Positions 34,908 through 44,409 of a stretch of DNA of 64,000 bases are shown in pieces; within the stretch, counting starts at the first letter, position 1, and each line of letters opens with the position of its first letter. The DNA comes from Lunularia cruciata (taxonomy: Eukaryota > Streptophyta > Marchantiopsida > Lunulariales > Lunulariaceae), in NCBI GenBank assembly GCA_948567375.1, contig OX419760.1, positions 2,790,001 through 2,854,000 on the forward strand, in the 5' to 3' direction. The notes beneath the pieces were generated by a model that saw only the letters and a list, made by a program, of their open reading frames with translations, had not been told where the DNA came from and ran no database searches. The translations under genes were made by a program, and so were the position numbers.

Positions 34908-34917
34908 GACACGTGTC
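34908..34917. promoter_or_regulatory. Palindromic G-box / ABRE-like element
   Basis: GACACGTGTC is a perfect palindrome containing the ACGTG core bound by plant bZIP (ABF/ABI5-type) and bHLH factors. A second ACGT-rich site, 'ttcacgtacgtaac', lies about 20 bp further on. They sit about 830 bp upstream of the AWPM-19-like start codon. AWPM-19 genes in other plants respond to abscisic acid and drying, so an ABRE fits, but distance and function are unproven. Confidence 0.45.
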
Positions 34918-35747
34918 TATACGGCATAGGTGGATAGTTCACGTACGTAACACACTCCCGTTCATCCACTAAGGTCACGAGTCTTCCAACGCATGCATCG
35001 GCAGCGACAGACATGGACTTGTCTAACAACCAAATAACCATTTCAAATCAGCATCGATTCTGGAGACGGAAAGGAAGGGATCCAGGTGGCGTCACCGCAT
35101 CCCGCGGCTCTCGCTTCAGGCCTAGCCAAGTCTACGAAGTAAGTATGCTGTAGACATTATAATTAAACTAAAATGACAGTAATGGGTACTCTGGCTTCAT
35201 TCGATCAAGAATCGACGGGTGTCTAACTTAATTCTTTATTTGACATAGTTAAATCCTTCAATACTGCCCTAATGAGGAGGGTGCAGTTAGTTATCCAGTT
35301 CAAGTGAAGCTCGAGAACCCTGGCGTCAGAGGAGGGAAGTGAGCACAGATTCCACGAGCATCTCACAAGGTGTGGACACATTTAGCGGCTTTGAGAGATG
35401 ACTGACAAAGTAGATATTACTGTCATTGACTCCGCGTTACAATGAGGATCATAACCAAGAAATCGCGGCGGCTCTTTTGCGAGGGATTTCATAGCTGGAC
35501 GAGAGAACGCATTGGATGGAAGGAAAGCTTCGTGCAAGTGACGTTATTAACCCTTGACAATTGGACTTCATATGGCGGATTCAGCTCCAGACATTCGTAT
35601 CATTGCCCACTTCGTAAGTGTCTTACTGATTTTGCAGCAGTTTGCAAAGAGTGAGGTGTCGAATTTCGAGCCGATTGCAATCAGGTCGCTAGATTGCAAC
35701 ACTTGTTTGTGCCTGACACCTATTCCCGACCAAGACACAGTTTTGAA

Positions 35748-36191
35748 ATGACCAAATTTGAGAAGAACCACCTGTTAGGACTTCTAGTCTTGATTCTTGT
35801 GTTAGATTTCATTGTCCTTGCTATTGCCGGCTGGGGACTCGATCAAATCATTGATGGGACATTTGACGAAGGAAATGGAGCCAGTCTGTACGTTATTGTG
35901 TTCGCCTTGATATCTGGAATGGTCACTTTGGCTTCCGTTGCGGTGGGGCTTCTGCACTTCAAGCATTTCAGAGGAGAGACTTTAAGTGGTGCATCTACCA
36001 CGTCTATCATTGCTTGGTTGCTTCTGTTTCTCACGTTCGGAATTGCTTGCAAGGCAATTGATACTGGTTACGAGAAATCGAAGATGAAAGCGTTGGAAGC
36101 TCTCATCCTCATCCTGACGTTCTTCCAGACCGCGTACGTCGCTGTGTTGCACGCAGGCATCTTCAATGCCAGTTACGGGCTGGGATATTAG
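35748..36191 (+). CDS. AWPM-19-like (PM19-type) plasma-membrane protein
   Basis: Intact frame of 147 codons starting MTKFEKNHLLGLLVLILVLD. Four hydrophobic segments lie at about residues 8-30, 46-67, 82-100 and 115-137. The loop GWGLDQIIDGTFDEGNGASL, the motif SGASTTSIIAWLLLFLTFGI and the tail KMKALEALILILTFFQTAYV with LHAGIF match the order and spacing of AWPM-19 family proteins. These are small four-helix plasma-membrane proteins linked in cereals and mosses to abscisic acid, cold and drying responses. An upstream in-frame ATG at 35694 would add 18 hydrophilic residues. I prefer 35748 because family members begin just before the first helix. No intron is needed. It is the cleanest gene in the window, with no stops and good codon texture. 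Confidence 0.88.
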   Translation: MTKFEKNHLLGLLVLILVLDFIVLAIAGWGLDQIIDGTFDEGNGASLYVIVFALISGMVTLASVAVGLLHFKHFRGETLSGASTTSIIAWLLLFLTFGIACKAIDTGYEKSKMKALEALILILTFFQTAYVAVLHAGIFNASYGLGY

Positions 36192-37085
36192 TTGCTAAGG
36201 GTACTAGAGAGGCTCGCACAACGCCTTTGGGCCTTATTACACGATCATAAAGGGAAAGGCCTCGTCGGGTTGAAGTGTGTACACTATTTTTTCCTTTTAA
36301 TTAATTCTTAGGAGCGAGATCACCAGCTCGCAGTTTCCCTCTTCGCCAAATGCTGCCCTATCGTGGGGAGCCCTTTGCCCGCACAATTCTTTTGCGAAGT
36401 CTTTCCAGACTTTACAGTTATAATTAGCAGCCTTGGAATTTGAAGGTTGTTCCTGTGATGTATAAGGAGGATTCCAGGGACAAGACGAATGTTTCTGGGT
36501 CCGATGTTTACCGCGACAGAAAATTATTCGTAGACACCACATTTAGAGTGTTCCTTGGTTAGTGGACTATCTTTTATCCAGGTTTAAGTGAACATCTGTG
36601 GATATCAATCACATAGTTTACCAAATATTGCCGTATTGGAAAAGAGAACCGCACCGATTCTCTTGCCTTGAGCGGAGTTGTGTTACATTGTTTGGACCCT
36701 TATTGATAAAGCAGTGGCATTCAAGTGTCCGAAAAGAGAGAAAATGACGGGATTGTTCTGCTTTATCTCTGTATTGCTCTCTCTGTACTTCCATTTTGAG
36801 GAGTTTCGGATTACTTTTGTAATCCCGGACGAGAATGAATATCTGGCCATCGATTTACTTTATTCTAAGCAGTGGGTTGCTCAGGTCGGAATAATTGTAG
36901 CAACTTTTCACTTGTGGAATGTGGAAAATACACCGGGGTGAACCTGTGTCTGTTGCAAAAGATTTTTCTGATGCTCGTGTGTCTGCTATCAGTATCAGTG
37001 TTGGTATTTAACTTGTAATTGATGTCCAATCTCCGTATGCCATGTTGTTTGTATCCAGGACACTGACTGCAATCTCCATGGGACA
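36192..37085. other. Intergenic region between the AWPM-19-like and polymerase genes
   Basis: It contains the probable 3' end of the AWPM-19-like transcript and any 5' untranslated or first exon of the polymerase gene. An 87-codon frame at 36678-36941 has no recognisable features. Near 37050-37065 'tatccaggacactgactgc' closely repeats the start of the first recognisable polymerase exon at 37091-37107. Confidence 0.5.
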
Positions 37086-40000
37086 ATGTGTGTCCAGGAC
37101 ATTGACTGCTTCTACGCCCAGTCGGAGGAACTAAGATGCCCAGCTCTCAGGGATCGTCCCGTTGGAGTCACTCAGGCACGTTAGTATCTCGTCTAAATTG
37201 TGTCAGTCCTTTCAATTGCTGTTAGTAGCAGTCCTTGTTAACTTGCAAGACCCACGAACAGGGTCACAGGAGGGACTTCTGATGTATGGAACTCCCACCG
37301 ATCCGCACGTAAGAGAGTACGCTTACTTCAGACTTTGACTCTTACTGTCCAGCAGAAGTTCTTGGTGGTTACTTGCAATTATGTCGCGCGCGGTTTAGGA
37401 GTTCCAAAGATGGTAGCTATAGACGAGGCCAAAAGAAAGTGAGTTCTTATACTTTGCTTGTTAATCAGGACCGACTCTAGAACTTGGTTGTGGAACTCTT
37501 GCTTTTCATTGGCTTTTTAAGCCCTTTTGCGCAGTTAGTTACTGTTAACATTTGAAGAAACATGCCCACCCCTAAACTTCCCTGGTAATGGCCTTATCCA
37601 GGCTTCCAAGTCTGATCTTAGTGAATGGAGAAGACTTAACTCCATATCGAAGAGAAAGCAAACAAATAATGGGTGTTCTGAGACGCTACGGCGTTGTTCA
37701 AAGGTACATGTCTGCTCCTTCTCAAATATAAGGAAATGAGTGGCTCACGAGCTTAGTTCCTCATGAAGCAACACAGTTGTCATTTGCAACTTCTGTGAAT
37801 TGCTTCAGAGACATCCAATGTTAGATTCGTAATGATGGAGAAGCAGGAAGTGGCTGTAGGGTCTCTGCATTGTCGGGTTCGAATTTATCGCTTCTGCTAT
37901 AGCTCGGTAACTTCTGAACTTGGTCTCCATTCCCAGGTCTGGATTGGATGAAGGGGCCGTGGACATAACTACTCAGGTGAAATCTCGGCTGCAATCGGGG
38001 ACACCAGCTCTTCGCTTCTCAGGCCACTTTCTAGGCTGGGACGCAGAGGCAGCTGATATTGGGTCCAAGTCGGATGGCACCTTTATCAATCTCGAAATGT
38101 CAAAACTCGACTTCTCTCAAATTTCACCTCTGGATACTGCTTTACTGGTCGGAAGTCAAGTAGTGGCTGAAATGCGATCAGCCATCGAGAAAGAAACTGG
38201 GTTTCATTGCTCCTGTGGAGTCGCGCAGAATGTGAGTTTTCATGAAGGGACTCCTTGTATCCTTTGTCTTTCGATGGACCGATCAACTATCCAGTACATC
38301 AGAAAAAAAAACATCATCCACTCCGCTCCCGCATTGCGCCACTCTTCCCGTCCTCAACTAATTCCCTCCTTATTATTTTCACTCGCTCTTTGCCTGCTTC
38401 ATGGTTCATACTTGATGTTCGATCTCCAGTGTTCCTGCCCGACTCCAGACTATAGCTTATTTTCTTCGTTCACGCGGTGCTTATAGGTGGTCAATTGCCC
38501 AATGTATATTTCTTGAATTCTGTTGCCCAGCCGTTACCGAAAACACGTTGTTTAGTAGTTCTTTATATATAGAGTTATATATGTTTTTGTTCTCGATATG
38601 TTGCAATTATGCCTTTGCTTCAGGTTACATTCGATGAATTCTACTTTAGAGATTTACCACTATTCTCGTATTGAGTATATCTTGGTTACCTTTCATATGC
38701 ACTTAATGAGTTCTGGATCACTCGTTCCTAGAACGGCTTCTGCTCTCATCTACCAATATCCAGTACATCTTGATTTCCACTCTCCTTTTTCATACCCAAA
38801 TCTTGTGATTGTTTCGGTCAGTCTTGGCCCGAACACCTTACCCTCCTCTCTCACACTGCGCTCCACTTCAACTTTCCTCAACCAAAACTCATAATGTTTA
38901 GAGTTTAAACTAATGTTAATGTTTAAACTCATAAACTCATAGTTAGCGTGGTCCGATTCATGGTTCCTACCCATTCCCGACTTCTTGTTTCATTACATGA
39001 CGTTCGTTCGTAAACTGCTGATAAGTCAATGTCCGGCTCATCGGTCTTCGTTTACAAGTGGTTTACTAGTTCCTTACATGCTTTGCTTTACGTGTACCTT
39101 GCGATTAGGTTTTTACGGGATCGTACATTCTGTATTAGTCTCGGCTTATAATTTGCTTTCGATTCATTCAGTTTGTTTCCGATCATTTTCACATACACTT
39201 ACTTCGCGATTTCTTTATATGAGTTGACTCTTCGTTCTCTCCGTACACATTGGTTGACAGATTCTCTATATGTAGTTATATGTGGTCGATGCTTGATACT
39301 ACATGCTGTTTATGACTTACATTTCTTCTCCATTTCGCATGTATTTTTCAGTCAGTTCTGCTTTCATTTTATTGCCATTTCATCTGCACATCATACGCAT
39401 TTAATGAGTTCTGGATCTCCCGTTCCTCGAACGGCTTCTGTCATCATATATTCATATCCAGTACATCTTGAGTATATCTTACTGTGAGGACACTCTTTCA
39501 TTCTTTACTCTGATGAGGCCAAATCTTGGGACTTATTCAGGTTGAAAGGTAATGTTGGTTGAGGTTCCCACTTTCTGTTGTGAGTTTATGAAATGAAAAC
39601 CTATGCCTGACTAGTTGTTTTGTTCGTGCAGAAAATGCTAGCCAAGCTTGCAAGTTCCTTGAATAAACCAAATAAGCAAACTTGCCTGCTTAGTGGTGCA
39701 GTGGACCGCTTTCTTGCGCCTTTGCCTGTACATAAGGTTCGTACTGCATGTTGCGTGCTTATAATATTATCGTATACAATCACTTGTTTATGTGTTGCCG
39801 CGCTATGAGAAAGTTATCTTCAACCACCAAGGTGCTTAACGGCGCGAATGATGCAATGACTCAGATTCCTGGTGTAGGGCGACAAATGGAGTCAGTCCTA
39901 TCCGACCTTGGGGTGGAAAGAATAACCGACTTGAAGAAAATCTCCCTGTGTGAGCTGTCTGAAAGGTCTGATTCTCCGGAAGGTCTTCTTGCTGAACAAA

Positions 40001-42199
40001 CTGTTGCGATGTCAGACCAGGTCGTTCATGAGGAAGTTGTAATCAGGTTCCCGTAAATATGTTGTGTTCTTTGCAGATTTCCGAAGCGTCCGACATAGTT
40101 CTGTGGACGGTTCACTTGGTTTGTAACGCGTGTTCTAGGTGTAATTAATGAAGCGACTTTTTTAAGAAATTGGTCCTACAATGGAAGGAGTAATTATGTC
40201 AGCTGTTCCTCATAGCTATAGAAGCCGTTGTGGTTGAAAGTTTCTGGCTCTCAAACTCAAGACTTAATGCCGTACGGATGTGTGTTGTCCTCTTAGACTA
40301 GGAGCTCGAGTCGCTCAATTCCTGCAAGATGCCTGTAGAGGTCAAGATCATACGCCTGTGCTGGACAAGGGACCTCCGAAATCCATCACTGTCGAGGACT
40401 CGTTCAGAAACTGTCGAACTTTGCAACAAGCTGAGGTATATAAACTCCCCACTAAAAGTCATCTTAGCAACCATTTGTCTTAGCAGCATTAGCAACCATT
40501 TCCTCTTTGGGCAATATCCACTCCAGCTAATATAGTTTCCACGTTCCGCAGGGAATTCTGCGCGTTTTGGCACCAGATCTGGTAAGGCGTTTAGATGAAG
40601 ATAAAGAGGAAACTGGACGAAGGCCCAGATCTTTTACTGTCAAGTGGCGGGTCCACGGGACGAAGTGGTGGGTAAGCTCTCACACCACGGTATTGGTGTT
40701 TTCCCCCCCGGACCTTAAGCATGGTGACAAACGTTTTAATGTGGTTTTTGCTTATCGGACCAGTCAAATCCTGTGACCATGAAAGGACATTGATTCTATC
40801 GGCTGTTTGATCTTACAGGAACTTCGTAAGTGTTTCAACTGAGATGCCTGTGGAGCTGCTTCTAGCCTCCGTTCCGCTGGAGAAGCGGGCTGCAGTTGCA
40901 GTTGATGTTGCATCAAAGCTTCTCTTGAGAAACGTTGGCCAGTCCTTTCATCTTGTTGTACTGAACATAGGCGCAACAAACTTTTCAAGTGAATCTACAA
41001 TCAGTAGACATGGTGTTCGTGATATTCGTTCCTTCCTACAAGGTCCAGGGAATTCCTCAGGGAAAGAAGTGAAGTTCATCAGTAAAAGGGATGCACGGGC
41101 CCGTCGGGAGAGCTTCAAGCCTATGGTCGAACTTTCTGCTGGAACAAAGCGTGGACTTAATCTACTCCTTCGAGCAGATAGGAGAACCTCCTCAGATTTA
41201 GATATCTTTGGCAACGGCCAACTTGTCGAGGACTCTCATCTGTCAAGCAGTGAAGGTAAATTTGTCAAAGTGTTTCTTATCAGCGTCGTCTTACTGTGCT
41301 GTTTCCCTATCTCGGAGCTAGTAGTGAGAGAAGATGCAAGTGACAGAGCAAGACCAAGTTCATGCGCAGTCTCATGTCATTAAATGCCCGTTGCAGATGA
41401 AGATGGGGGCGAGTTGGGTAATCGGTTGAGATCTGTAGTCCGATCAAATTCTTCTGCACAAGGCGAAGATGTGGAGTCAAGTTCTCCAGTTGGTGTACTT
41501 TGTCGACCTCAAAATCATCAGTGGACTCATGCACGACAAACAAAATCTTCAGATGACTCATCCTTGGCAATGACAGATCCAGTTGTTTGCTCTGTATCAC
41601 AAAATGCTCTCACTGGAGATTGGACCGATTCTAGTTATCACTTACTACGAAATCGAGGAACGTTGAGCAGGGGAAGAGAAGTAAATTTTCACTCCGGCGA
41701 TGGTCACAATGTATTCCAGAAGGTGAATACCATATCTGCTGGCGATGTGGAAGGGAATAGTGAAGAGTCTGATGGTTATAGTGTCCGAGACTCTCAAAGT
41801 GTTCTGACAGCGTCTGATAATCCCGTCATCAACTTTCCTGAACTCAATTATGCCAGAGAAGATATTCCAAATGATTTTACAAAGCACTCTGCAACAGAGA
41901 CCCAAAGTTTTCCTCACCAGAAACCTGAAAGGCACTTCGAGGAGCAGAAGGCCTGGATAATGTGTGAGGATTGTCAAGTCCCGGTTGAAGACACCGATAG
42001 AGGGAGGCAAGAACATTCTGATTTGCACTTCGCTTTGAGTTTAGACCGAGAAACCCGACGGTCCCAAATACCAACAGTTGACCTCAACAAGGCCGGTTCC
42101 TTTCACAAGAGACAGTCCACCTCTAGTTCAACAAGCTCCTATAGGAAGAAAAGTAAGACACGAAATGGTACCCTAGATGGCTATGTACTCCGTGAGTGA
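37086..42199 (+). CDS. POLI-like: Y-family translesion DNA polymerase, DNA polymerase iota-like, ten exons
   Basis: Exons by splice sites and frame: 37086-37175, 37353-37438, 37602-37703, 37937-38231, 39632-39736, 39865-39965, 40297-40435, 40552-40667, 40819-41255, 41397-42199. The joined model is 757 codons plus stop, in frame. Catalytic acids are D5 (VQDIDCFYAQ) and D97/E98 (GLDEGAVDIT). Further landmarks: QKFLVVTCNYVARGLGVPKM, LILVNGEDLTPYRRE, LLVGSQVVAEMRSAIEKETG, KMLAKLASSLNKPNKQT (192-208), helix-hairpin-helix IPGVGRQM (227-234), GPPKSITVEDSF, and a little-finger end near LVVLNIGATNF (about 395). The text follows metazoan Pol iota more closely than Pol eta or kappa (LLVGSQ.AEMR, GPP.S...EDSF). 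Such enzymes copy past damaged bases in the nucleus. The tail from 400 is Ser-rich with a UBZ3-like finger. The N-terminus is uncertain: an AG acceptor at 37094-37095 would instead start this exon at GACATTGAC and require an unseen upstream exon. Confidence 0.85.
37176..37352 (+). other. Probable GC-AG intron with NAGNAG acceptor in the polymerase gene
   Basis: The only donor that keeps the frame between GVTQ and KFLVVT is CAG|GCACGT, a GC donor. The GT four bases further on does not restore the frame. The acceptor reads 'tgtccagcag', so splicing after either AG gives GVTQ-Q-K or GVTQ-K. Both keep frame. Confidence 0.6.
38232..39631 (+). other. Long intron (1.4 kb) of the polymerase gene with internal direct repeats
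   Basis: The donor AAT|GTGAGT and acceptor GTTCGTGCAG join N191 to K192 of the polymerase exactly where the family reads A-N-K-L-L-A-K. The other introns are 74-331 bp. Two copies of an 80-bp segment lie about 695 bp apart (near 38700-38775 and 39396-39473), sharing 'ttaatgagttctggatc', 'cgttcct.gaacggcttctg' and 'atatccagtacatcttga'. It looks like a decayed insertion. Confidence 0.75.
41960..42043 (+). other. UBZ3-like ubiquitin-binding zinc finger in the polymerase tail
   Basis: Residues about 680-704 read CEDCQVPVEDTDRGRQEHSD followed by LHFALSLD. The C-x2-C ... H-x3-H pattern followed by FAL matches the ubiquitin-binding finger of Pol eta ('EH.DYHFAL'), used to recruit the enzyme to ubiquitinated PCNA. 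Human Pol iota uses UBM helices instead. The last residues, NGTLDGYV, have the spacing of a weak PCNA-binding motif (x-x-x-L-x-x-Y-V). Confidence 0.7.
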
Positions 42200-44400
42200 C
42201 ATTCAGTATGAAGCCGACTCGTTATGGAAATGTTCAGTAGCACTGGCTGCATCTTTGCACGAGCAGACAGAAGGAGACAGTAATATAGTATATAGTTCGG
42301 CAGAGACTTCAACTCGCTCGAGTCAGCTAGGTAATCTCGGAGTAAAAGATCAGGAATTTTTGGTCGATTGTACAGGATTCTATGAGTTCACAATTATTCG
42401 CAGCGTACAGATGCTCAACTTTTCGAAGTCGAAAGTCCGTAATCTTTTCGAGATTCACGGCTTCTCTTGTCTTGTTGCTTAATTCCTGCTAGCGAAGCTA
42501 AATTATGTACAAGAATCATAAGTTGCGATGCGGATGATTGCAACGCTATGGTTCAGTTTACCTGTTACTACAAGTCTTCTAACACTCCTATGCTTCTTTT
42601 GATTTAAGGAAATAAGGAGTTTCTTGCAACCATTACCAGGAAGGAATTTGGCTCAAAGAACAGTGAAAACTTTCTCTCATTTTAGAGACTCGCATTCAAC
42701 CTGTCAGTTTCAGATAGGCATAAGAAGTTGTATATGTTCCACTCTCAGCTGGGAATTCTTCATACCGATTTCATTCAATCCACAACCTGTCTTCCCTCAT
42801 AGGTGATCAAGAAGCCATAATCCCATTGGTAGAAAGTCCTAACTTCTGAGTTTTGACGCATGTTATGAAATGAATAGTGGACACATTTGGCTATTTACTG
42901 CATTCTATTGGTGAGACTAAACCAGTGAGAGGTCGTTCCAACTGACAGCAATGAAGTTTTCTATGAGCACATAGGTGTCTTACTGTCAATATTTGGTGCC
43001 TGTTGTTAGGTTAACATCATAGATAATGAAATATTGAAGCGGGAGCACATCAGTTACGCTCATCCATTCGACTCTCAGGTTATCTAATTGACTTAGGATA
43101 GAAACGAGTCATGTAGTTGTCATCGAATAATTGACATGTCAATCTCTCATGTCAATTAGGCATAGCTCTTGATCTTCTGAAGCATGCAGGTGTACCTATA
43201 TAATCCCTATTCAAGAGTTATTAGAGGTTGATCGTCTGTCTTTTGTTTTCTTACATCTCAAATCAATAAAAGTTTATTCCAAAGTAAAATATTTTTAGGG
43301 AATCTGTATTTGTACCTCAGCTATTGGGTAGTTGTACCTCACCTTGAGATAAAGCCAATCAACAAGCTTCCCAATTCCAGTCTAAACTACAACGGATCAA
43401 AAAGCTTCATGAATTCAATCTAAATTACAACCGATACATTTATGAATTCGAACAAACTCTAGTTTGTAAACTCCAGTCCGCAAACTTTAAAAACTCAAGC
43501 AGGCCGAACTATGCAAAGAACAAGATGCACTAGCATGGTGCTCAGCATATAATAATATCTCCACACAAGCGACGAGGTTTCCTACCAGAGGGTATTTAGC
43601 TTGTGTCCACGGTAGAAAGCTATGTCATGACCAGATCGACCAAACGACCTACCCGACAGAGCACCTGTTGCAAAGTAGACGAAGTCCACAAACAGAAACT
43701 TTGCAATACACTCCAGTCTGCAAAGAACGAGACATGCTAGCATGGAGCACAAGACATAATAGAATTGCCAACATCAAAGTTGGTGATTTGATTTGATTTG
43801 ATTTGATCTGAACTACTTTCACCTGGCTCAGAAAGTCTAAAGACAACCCAATCCCATCATCCATCACTTCTTGCTCAGATTGCTTTGGACTTGAAAAAAA
43901 ATTGGAAAGAATATTTGAATTCTGAATTTTTTAATACTAGCATGCATCTTCTTCTTAATTGGATATACTACTTGGTTGCTTGCTTTATTTCCTTGTATGC
44001 ACGTGTTCAATAACTGAAGTGGTTTTAGAACAACATTCTTAGTGCTCTGTAATTTTTGGAAATCTCTTGTAATTCTTCAATGTATATCTCTCCTTGTACC
44101 CCAACCTTCCACGTTACTAAGCACTTGAGTGTGCTACCAATGCTATCAAAAACTTTACATTTGAAAAATGAATTTGCTTGAAAGTGTAGAGCACATGAAC
44201 CATTGGAAATAGGAAGGACATGCCAATCAAAAACAAAACCTTTACTTGCGTTCATGGTGGTAAGCCAACCAGCCAAGTGTGTGTTTATAGCACCTCTAAG
44301 CTTAGCCAAGAATGCTCTTTCAACCTAATCATTTGTAAGGAAGAGAGTAGCAATACATGGTTGTTCAACATGATTGAAAGAGAACATAACTATGAAGTTG
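42200..44400. other. Region downstream of the polymerase gene, no gene recognised
   Basis: It holds the likely 3' UTR of the polymerase (AATAAA at 43264-43269 is a distant candidate signal). A 101-codon frame at 42177-42482 has no recognisable domain. An 'atttg' microsatellite lies at 43787-43806. Two copies of a 40-bp segment ('aaagaac.agat.cactagcatgg', near 43514 and 43722) are present. Past about 43900 the sequence returns to the AT-rich style of the transposon regions. Confidence 0.5.
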
Positions 44401-44409
44401 TAATGTTCC

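Noticed and set aside
36678-36941. 87-codon frame between the two island genes
   Set aside because: No family resemblance and no splice context linking it to the polymerase. Could not be joined to the first exon in frame with N-terminal polymerase text.
40567-40776. Reading through the exon 8 donor to a stop at 40774
   Set aside because: It would end the polymerase in the little-finger domain, whereas the next exon continues that domain in frame when GTGGGT is used.
42177-42482. 101-codon frame overlapping the polymerase stop codon
   Set aside because: It starts inside the last polymerase exon in another frame and shows no domain. A strong GTGAGT donor at 42192 is present, but no downstream exon restoring a sensible protein was found. 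Treated as 3' UTR.
44025-44309. 94-codon minus-strand frame beside the Mutator-like element
   Set aside because: No recognisable motif, and the AT-rich transposon-type surroundings make chance likely.
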